From: Cubamyces lactineus
Lineage: Eukaryota; Basidiomycota; Agaricomycetes; Polyporales; Polyporaceae
NCBI GenBank assembly: GCA_022376465.1
Contig: JACDTU010000001.1
Location: 1,922,001-1,986,000, forward strand
Direction: 5' to 3'
Length of the DNA stretch: 64,000 bases
The notes beneath the pieces are model-generated. The model was not told the origin of the DNA, did not search any database, and saw only the letters and a list, made by a program, of their open reading frames with translations. The translations under genes were made by a program, and so were the position numbers. The first letter of the stretch is position 1; the number at the start of each line of letters is the position of its first letter. Below are positions 59,901-64,000 of the stretch, piece by piece.

Positions 59901-60555
59901 TCATGACAAAAGAATGACGATGTTTCAATTAACGAGTGGATGAGCTTGTACACTAGGCAATCTGTGTTCTCGGTCGGTTAGAGCGTCCTGACAGGGCTCA
60001 TAACCTGTTGTAGGAAGACGGTGTGCAGGGATCTAGCGGACGCGAGATACTCAGTCTGGTGCACGTTATGTGTAGCAGCTGATGTATTACCTAGCGGACG
60101 CGAGATACTAAGTACATGTCAGCATGGAACATTAGAATCTAATGGGAAAGGTCTCACCTCAGTCTGGTGCACGTTATGTGTAGCAGCTGAGGAGAGAGCG
60201 TCGAAAAACGAGTACGAAGAGCCTCGAGAGGCTTAGTAAGCGAGTTGGGCGCTAAGCGCGCGTACAGTAGGATGTCCGATGGTTCATTCGTTCTACTACT
60301 TCCAACAAGCTGTCCTGCTTGTCCATGGGTATGCAAGAGTGGAGTGCTCGATCGCTGACGAGAGAATTACGCACGTTGTGTCTGCAGTACTTCGCTGGAC
60401 TCTTGTTCGCGAACTTCCGCGTGAAGGCAGAGCGGGCACGTCGTGAGCTAGGTTGGTCGCCAAAACACACGGCGCAAGACTTTGTCGAAGGGCTTCCAGC
60501 TGAAATCGAGGTGCTTGTCAAGAAGCTCGATGCCCAGGGGAAGGCGAGTGCGTGA
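53952..60555 (+). CDS. atypical NAD(P)-binding Rossmann protein, array copy 5, split by a retrotransposon in its last intron
   Basis: Fifth paralog. All exons are present: MSPKTSIFITGAT spliced to GYIGGTVLQRLFTHTNAANF, FVRNADKAKVLETQFGVKTV, HHKTGELPHFIHTSGTAEF, FASETVYSDLDIPAIEAFPP, ARTHIIMPSIVYGIATGPLV, ISHGREGYFFLEGGELAIRE and STRELVPYAPGEAGKYLFND, ending at 55131. The last exon, 60388-60555, starts YFAGLLFANFRVKAERARRE and ends DAQGKASA, TGA 60553-60555. The intron between, 55132-60387, contains the 5.16-kb copia element; without it and one target duplication it would be 87 nt. Donor, acceptor and coding exons are intact, so the protein could still be made if a 5.3-kb intron is spliced, which is unusual where introns are about 55 nt. 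Otherwise it is a functional null. Confidence 0.85.
55144..55445 (-). repeat. LTR (3' LTR in element orientation)
   Basis: 302 bp, bounded by TGTTG..CAACA. It contains two internal duplicated modules: CTAGCGGACGCGAGATACT at 55171-55189 and 55229-55247, and a 33-bp unit starting CTCAGTCTGG at 55188-55220 and 55296-55328. Confidence 0.95.
55549..59904 (-). pseudogene. copia Gag-Pol polyprotein with one in-frame stop
   Basis: One reading frame of 1,452 codons from ATG 59904 to the stop at 55549, broken only by TGA at 56383-56385 (codon 1174). Domains in order: Gag (SNFTTWKFRISRVLMQRGLW); CCHC zinc knuckle CAHCNKLGHKKDEC; aspartic protease RWIVDSGVSAH; GAG-pre-integrase TWHSRLAHLNVDAILRMVRK with CATCLAGKQ; integrase core with the D,D-35-E pattern (DTYVDWASRH, YLRSDGGGEYDN, PDTPQENGIAERANRTIKEM); reverse transcriptase (KARLVAKGFTQVEGVDYTET, HQMDVKSAFLNGDLNEEI, AVYVDDMLVLAKDE); then, after the stop, RNase H (GFADADWASD, STEAEYVALA, HIAVRHHFIRDEI). 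The stop falls at the end of RT and would remove RNase H, making this copy non-autonomous. A longer frame with a non-ATG start reaches 59928; ATG 59904 (MTSKPG) is preferred. Confidence 0.9.
59992..60005 (-). other. putative primer-binding site (initiator tRNA-Met anticodon arm type)
   Basis: Directly inside the 5' LTR the element strand reads GGTTATGAGCCCTG. Its complement, CAGGGCTCATAACC, matches the anticodon stem-loop of initiator tRNA-Met (CAT anticodon). Drosophila copia is known to prime from a half tRNA-iMet cut in this arm. Confidence 0.6.
60006..60307 (-). repeat. LTR (5' LTR in element orientation)
   Basis: 302 bp, identical to the copy at 55144-55445, including the internal modules. 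It lies next to the primer-binding site at 59992-60005. Confidence 0.95.
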
Positions 60556-60883
60556 GGGGGGACTTGGTTGTGAATCAGGATGTACGCTATGTCCTCGGGA
60601 TCGGATCCGGGATGGCTCTGCAGACATTAAATAAGTAGGCGTCGATTACTTGAGCATCCTCATCGGCTACGGAGTGTACGAACGAACAACACTTACTGTA
60701 CTGGGGGCAGGGCTAATTTGTTGCTAGTTACGATGCGACCATTGGACCGCCTTCATTACGCCCCGGAGGACAATAACAACTCCTATCCGCATAACATATA
60801 TACAAGATCCAAGATTACGAGACCCGGGAGAATAAGGAGATAAATCCGTACATGAGATACTCTGACGGCAATCCAACAGATAT
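60556..60883. other. convergent intergenic region
   Basis: 328 bp between the end of array copy 5 and the end of the Ser-rich membrane protein gene. No gene is seen. Confidence 0.5.
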
Positions 60884-62653
60884 CTATACCAGCCCCCTCC
60901 CAGCCATCTTCACCGTATCCAACACAGCCCGCGCCAGCTCCTCCCACACCTTGACTACTAACGCGACGCCCCCGACTCCACCTGGCCCATCAGTCCCCGT
61001 TCCTCGCAACCTCCTCCGTACCGCGTCGACCGCGCCGCCACTTGTGCCTCCCGACTGAACGGCGCGCCTCCGGCGCAGGCGAAGGACGAAAGACACAATC
61101 GGCAAGAGAACGAACAGGACAACGTACGCGATCACCTTCGCGCGCGATGCACTCCGGAGGACACTCCGTACCGACGCACGGACGAGCGCGAGAGTCGACG
61201 GCGCGCGAGAGGGGCCCGTTGTCGACGGATCGTCGAAGGATGCGCGACGTATGACAGAGTTGGGAATCGACGAAGAGGATGCTGAGGCTGATGAGGAGCG
61301 GGCAGCAATAGGAGCAGCAGCAGGCGTGGCCGAGCGCGAGCGTGATCGCGCGGCGGAGGAACCGTTCGGTAGGTGCGTCGTACGCGTGGACTTCTTCGTG
61401 CGTGCTACGCGCGAGGCCGATTGAGGGGTCACAGTACGCGATGTGGCCGTGCTCGCAATGCTCTGGGACGACGCCGAGTGTGGGGAGTGCGGCCCATTGA
61501 CATGGCCTTCTGCATCCCGCGGTTTTGGCGTGGGTGATTGTGACGGAGTGAGTGGCGTCAAAGATCCAGCATTGCCATTCATATTGACTCTGCTACTGTT
61601 ACGCGGCTTCGCAGTATGTGTTGAGGAGGAGGATGCAGACGAGTCAGACGGAGCAGGAGAAGTGGCGCGGGAGGTCGTGGAAGACGAAGGAAAGGATTCG
61701 GAAGGTAGCGCGGATTTGGTGGAGGCGTTCGCATTTGCTGCTGCTTCTGCACGGAGTTGCCGCAAAGATACTGTATATTGCTGCGAAGGCGTTAGTACGA
61801 CGTACAGGCGGCGAGATTGAGCGGTTTCATAGAAATGAGCATATATATGAGCGGAAAGGGAACACCGCCGCGCAACAGGATAATTGCAAGAGGACCAACG
61901 CCCATACACGCGCTCTACGCCCAACTGTGATGATGGAAATGCGATGCTCACCTCGCGCACATCCGGAGAGAGCTCCCTCTCATACGTCAAAAAGTCTTCC
62001 GCATAGTCCCAGTCCTGTAGGCGCGGCAGGACATGGAGGCAGTACAGCTCAAGGACCTTGGCGTAACCGCCAGGATCGGTGGTGCCATCGACCTGGCCGT
62101 GCTTCGAAAGCCAGTCTTCGATCATCCGACGTGCAACGTCGGCACTGTCGAGTTTCAGGCTAGATAGTACGAGGGTAACGAGGATCTGCGAGGGCAGGTA
62201 GGCAGAAGACGGTGCGTGGGCAGCGTTAAGGGGGGTGAAGAGTTGCAGGGAGCGACTGTAGAGAGTAGTCATGAGAGACTCCGGGGAGAGCAAGAGGTTA
62301 GCACGGAGTGTAGGAGGCAGGCTTTCTGGGCTATGAGAAGAGGGCGGAGAGGCATAGAGGGTGGTCTCGAAGGTAATTCTGAGAATGTCCCATTTCCGGC
62401 GCTGCGACGCGAGGGAGTCGTTCAGTGAGACTGTGGAAGCGGGAGGTGTGAGGAGAGATGTCGCCGAAGTTATGAGGGAGTGTGTGAGGGGTACATCTCG
62501 TTGGAGGAAAGCACGAGCGGCGCGGGGATAGAGCGAGCGAAGGGTTGCTGCTGTAGACGAGGACGTCGACGCGGAGTGAGCGTGAAAAGACTGGGATGCC
62601 TTGAGTGAGATGACCGATGTGGGGCTCGTGGCGGTCGCTGTGGCAGTGGGCAT
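60884..62653 (-). CDS. Ser-rich protein with helical N-domain and near-C-terminal membrane anchor (unknown)
   Basis: Not recognised with confidence. The start ATG at 62653 gives MPTATATATSPTSVISLKAS. Residues about 40-250 form a helical, TPR-like region (LYPRAARAFLQRDVPLTHSL, PSQILVTLVLSSLKLDSADV, RMIEDWLSKHG, KVLELYCLHVLPRLQDWDYA, EDFLTYERELSPDVRE). A 171-nt putative intron (61781-61951) has no stop and is a multiple of three. After it comes a long Ser/Pro/Thr linker, then one strong membrane segment, KVIAYVVLFVLLPIVSFVLR, flanked by Arg (LRRRRA), and a 60-residue tail. Helical domain plus tail anchor recalls Pex26-type peroxisomal receptors anchoring Pex6, but this is only an idea. Stop TAG at 60884-60886. 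Confidence 0.75.
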   Translation of the reverse strand: MPTATATATSPTSVISLKASQSFHAHSASTSSSTAATLRSLYPRAARAFLQRDVPLTHSLITSATSLLTPPASTVSLNDSLASQRRKWDILRITFETTLYASPPSSHSPESLPPTLRANLLLSPESLMTTLYSRSLQLFTPLNAAHAPSSAYLPSQILVTLVLSSLKLDSADVARRMIEDWLSKHGQVDGTTDPGGYAKVLELYCLHVLPRLQDWDYAEDFLTYERELSPDVREVSIAFPSSQLGVERVYGRWSSCNYPVARRCSLSAHIYAHFYETAQSRRLYVVLTPSQQYTVSLRQLRAEAAANANASTKSALPSESFPSSSTTSRATSPAPSDSSASSSSTHTAKPRNSSRVNMNGNAGSLTPLTPSQSPTPKPRDAEGHVNGPHSPHSASSQSIASTATSRTVTPQSASRVARTKKSTRTTHLPNGSSAARSRSRSATPAAAPIAARSSSASASSSSIPNSVIRRASFDDPSTTGPSRAPSTLALVRASVRSVLRSASRAKVIAYVVLFVLLPIVSFVLRLRRRRAVQSGGTSGGAVDAVRRRLRGTGTDGPGGVGGVALVVKVWEELARAVLDTVKMAGRGLV

Positions 62654-63016
62654 TGCTGCTGCAGACGTCGAGCAGCGTAATAAACGACAATAAAGACTGC
62701 TGGAGAGGTAGGTGGTGGTGGTAGCAGACCAAGAGCCGCGGCTTGCGTCCTAGCTCAGTTGAGACTACTTACTTGGTGGCCTCATCCGGTTACTTTGCCC
62801 GGAACCGGGACTGGCCTGGCGCTCCGCTTCCCCGCATTTTCACACGCCTCTATACTATACGTTCCTGTTCGAGAACGGGCGCAGTACGTACACAGACCCG
62901 CCTGTGGCAGAGGTGCTATAACTATTCACATACTATACATAGTGTACAAATCTCCGAGCTGTTGGCAGTGAGGGGTTTCATGAAGGGAGTGATTCATTGT
63001 ATCTCAATCGTAAATA
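62654..63016. other. intergenic, promoter of the Ser-rich gene and MFS 3' flank
   Basis: 363 bp without a gene. Confidence 0.5.
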
Positions 63017-64000
63017 TCATGACTTCTCTACATCGAGTTCGTGGTGCTCCATCTTCTCATGCGCAGCCGCCTTGTCCAGCACGTCCTGTGCATCAACCTC
63101 GTCGCCAAACACTTGCGCCATTTGCTCCAGCGACTTCCCCTTCGTCTCAGGGAAGAACGCAGCGATGATCACAAAGTCGATGGCGTTGAGGCAGATGAAG
63201 ACGAGGTAGTACTTCCAGCTGATGTTGTTAATCGCAAGGTTCGATACCTGTATTGTGTCCTCGTCAGCGTCGGTGTTCCTGAGAGACAACAGCTGGCAAC
63301 TCACTTGTGAGAAGAGCACGTTGAACGCCCAGTTAGCGCACGTCGCCACACTTGTTCCTATCGACCGCGTCCTCGTGGGGAACACCTCCGACGCGAGCAC
63401 CCAGCTCACGGGGCCGAAGCTGAGCGAGAAGAATATACTCGTCATGAAAATCATCGCGATGCCCGCGCGCTGGGCAGCAAGGTTCGTAGACTGGTCGGGC
63501 GGGAAGCAGGCGACTATGGCGGTCAAGACAGAATATGTCACGACGAAGCTGCCCGCGCCAAACATAAGGGGCTTCTTCCGGCCGACCGTGTCGAGGATGA
63601 GCGTGATGAAGCTGCCAACGGTTCGTCAACGTCCAATTAGACCACATACAGACAGGTGCCTGGACGTACAAGAAGTTCGTGATGGGTCCCACAGCGCCGT
63701 AAATCCCTTGTACGAGGAGGGACTGGCCCGCACTAAGGCCTAACGCCTTGTACATCGACGGCCCAAAGTAGTTGATCACGTTGATTCCAGAGAACTGCCC
63801 AAAGACCTGCACGCCAACGGCGACAAGGGTGCGGCGGAGCATGCCCCGCGTGGCCCAGAGGTCGCTCAGCGAGCGCGAGCGGACGAGCTTCTCCGCCTTG
63901 ATCGTCTCGCGCATCTCGACGAACTCGCGGTCGGCCGCCTCTTGGTTCTCGGGGGAGCTGCCGTGCAGCTTGCGCACGACGGCGAGCGCTTCATCATCGC
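63017..64000 (-). CDS. MFS sugar transporter, C-terminal part (cut by window end)
   Basis: Proton-coupled or facilitative hexose/disaccharide transporter of the plasma membrane, sugar-porter family. The visible part covers the central loop and the C-terminal six helices: SDLWATRGMLRRTLVAVGVQ, VFGQFSGINVINYFGPSMYK, GLSAGQSLLVQGIYGAVGPI, then after an intron TLILDTVGRKKPLM (the DxxGRR/K motif), FMTSIFFSLSFGPVSWVLAS, EVFPTRTRSIGTSVATCANW (PESPR/R-motif equivalent), YYLVFICLNAIDFVIIAAFF and PETKGKSLEQMAQVFGDEVD. The last is the family's diagnostic PETKGxSLEE-type ending. The C-terminal tail ends HELDVEKS with TGA 63017-63019. The N-terminal half lies beyond position 64000. The substrate cannot be predicted from this part. 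Confidence 0.93.

Larger units (their letters stand above)
55144..60307 (-). mobile_element. full-length Ty1/copia LTR retrotransposon (5,164 bp)
   Basis: The element runs from TGTTGTAGG to CTTCCAACA on the plus strand, with terminal TG..CA. It has two 302-bp LTRs that are identical by eye and a 5-bp target duplication AGCTG at 55139-55143 and 60308-60312. Its coding strand is minus, so it lies antisense to the host gene. Domain order GAG, protease, integrase, reverse transcriptase, RNase H (integrase before RT) defines the copia (Pseudoviridae) class. Identical LTRs imply a very recent insertion. Confidence 0.97.

Noticed and set aside
60021..60236. Small + strand gene in the right LTR
   Set aside because: Exact repeat of the frame in the left LTR; part of the mobile element.

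Overview
The window is a piece of a filamentous basidiomycete genome, most likely an Agaricomycete. Genes are intron-dense, with introns mostly about 50-60 nt and GT..AG ends. The sequence is GC-rich and gene-dense, and it carries basidiomycete families such as a DUF6534 membrane protein and a single-exon F-box protein. No RNA gene and no CRISPR array was found. Exons were assembled by eye from splice signals and reading-frame continuity, so inner exon borders are models.

Layout, 0-25 kb: 3' half of 6-phosphofructokinase (+); NmrA-like protein (+); Bqt4-like inner nuclear membrane protein (+); 2.4 kb without a recognisable gene; DUF6534 multi-pass protein (+); APH/kinase-fold protein with degenerate catalytic motifs (-); Pcc1 subunit of KEOPS (+); PA2G4/EBP1-like protein (-); SAM methyltransferase (-) divergent from a complex I NDUFB8-like subunit (+); Rad2/XPG nuclease (-) divergent from IWS1/Spn1 (+).

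Layout, 25-44 kb: GPI-anchored secreted protein (-); citrate synthase ending in a peroxisomal SKL signal (-) divergent from an MDR-family alkenal/enone reductase (+); PLP homeostasis protein YggS/PLPBP (+); Adp1-type ABC-G transporter with Cys-rich ectodomain (-) divergent from a UPF0014 membrane protein (+); WD40-like protein with an acidic tract (-); F-box protein (-).

Layout, 44-64 kb: five tandem, same-strand paralogs of an atypical NAD(P)-binding Rossmann (SDR/NmrA-like) protein, plus a relic exon of a further copy. Each copy has a TATA-like box about 80-116 bp before its ATG. Copy 5 is interrupted in its last intron by a full-length Ty1/copia retrotransposon (55144-60307) in antisense orientation. 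The element has identical 302-bp LTRs, a 5-bp AGCTG target duplication and one in-frame stop in an otherwise open polyprotein. After the array come a Ser-rich tail-anchored-like protein (-) and the 3' part of an MFS sugar transporter (-) cut by the window end.

Most single genes are housekeeping. The part that stands out is the tandem Rossmann array and the very young copia insertion in it. No evidence of a new defence or biosynthetic system was seen beyond that array.
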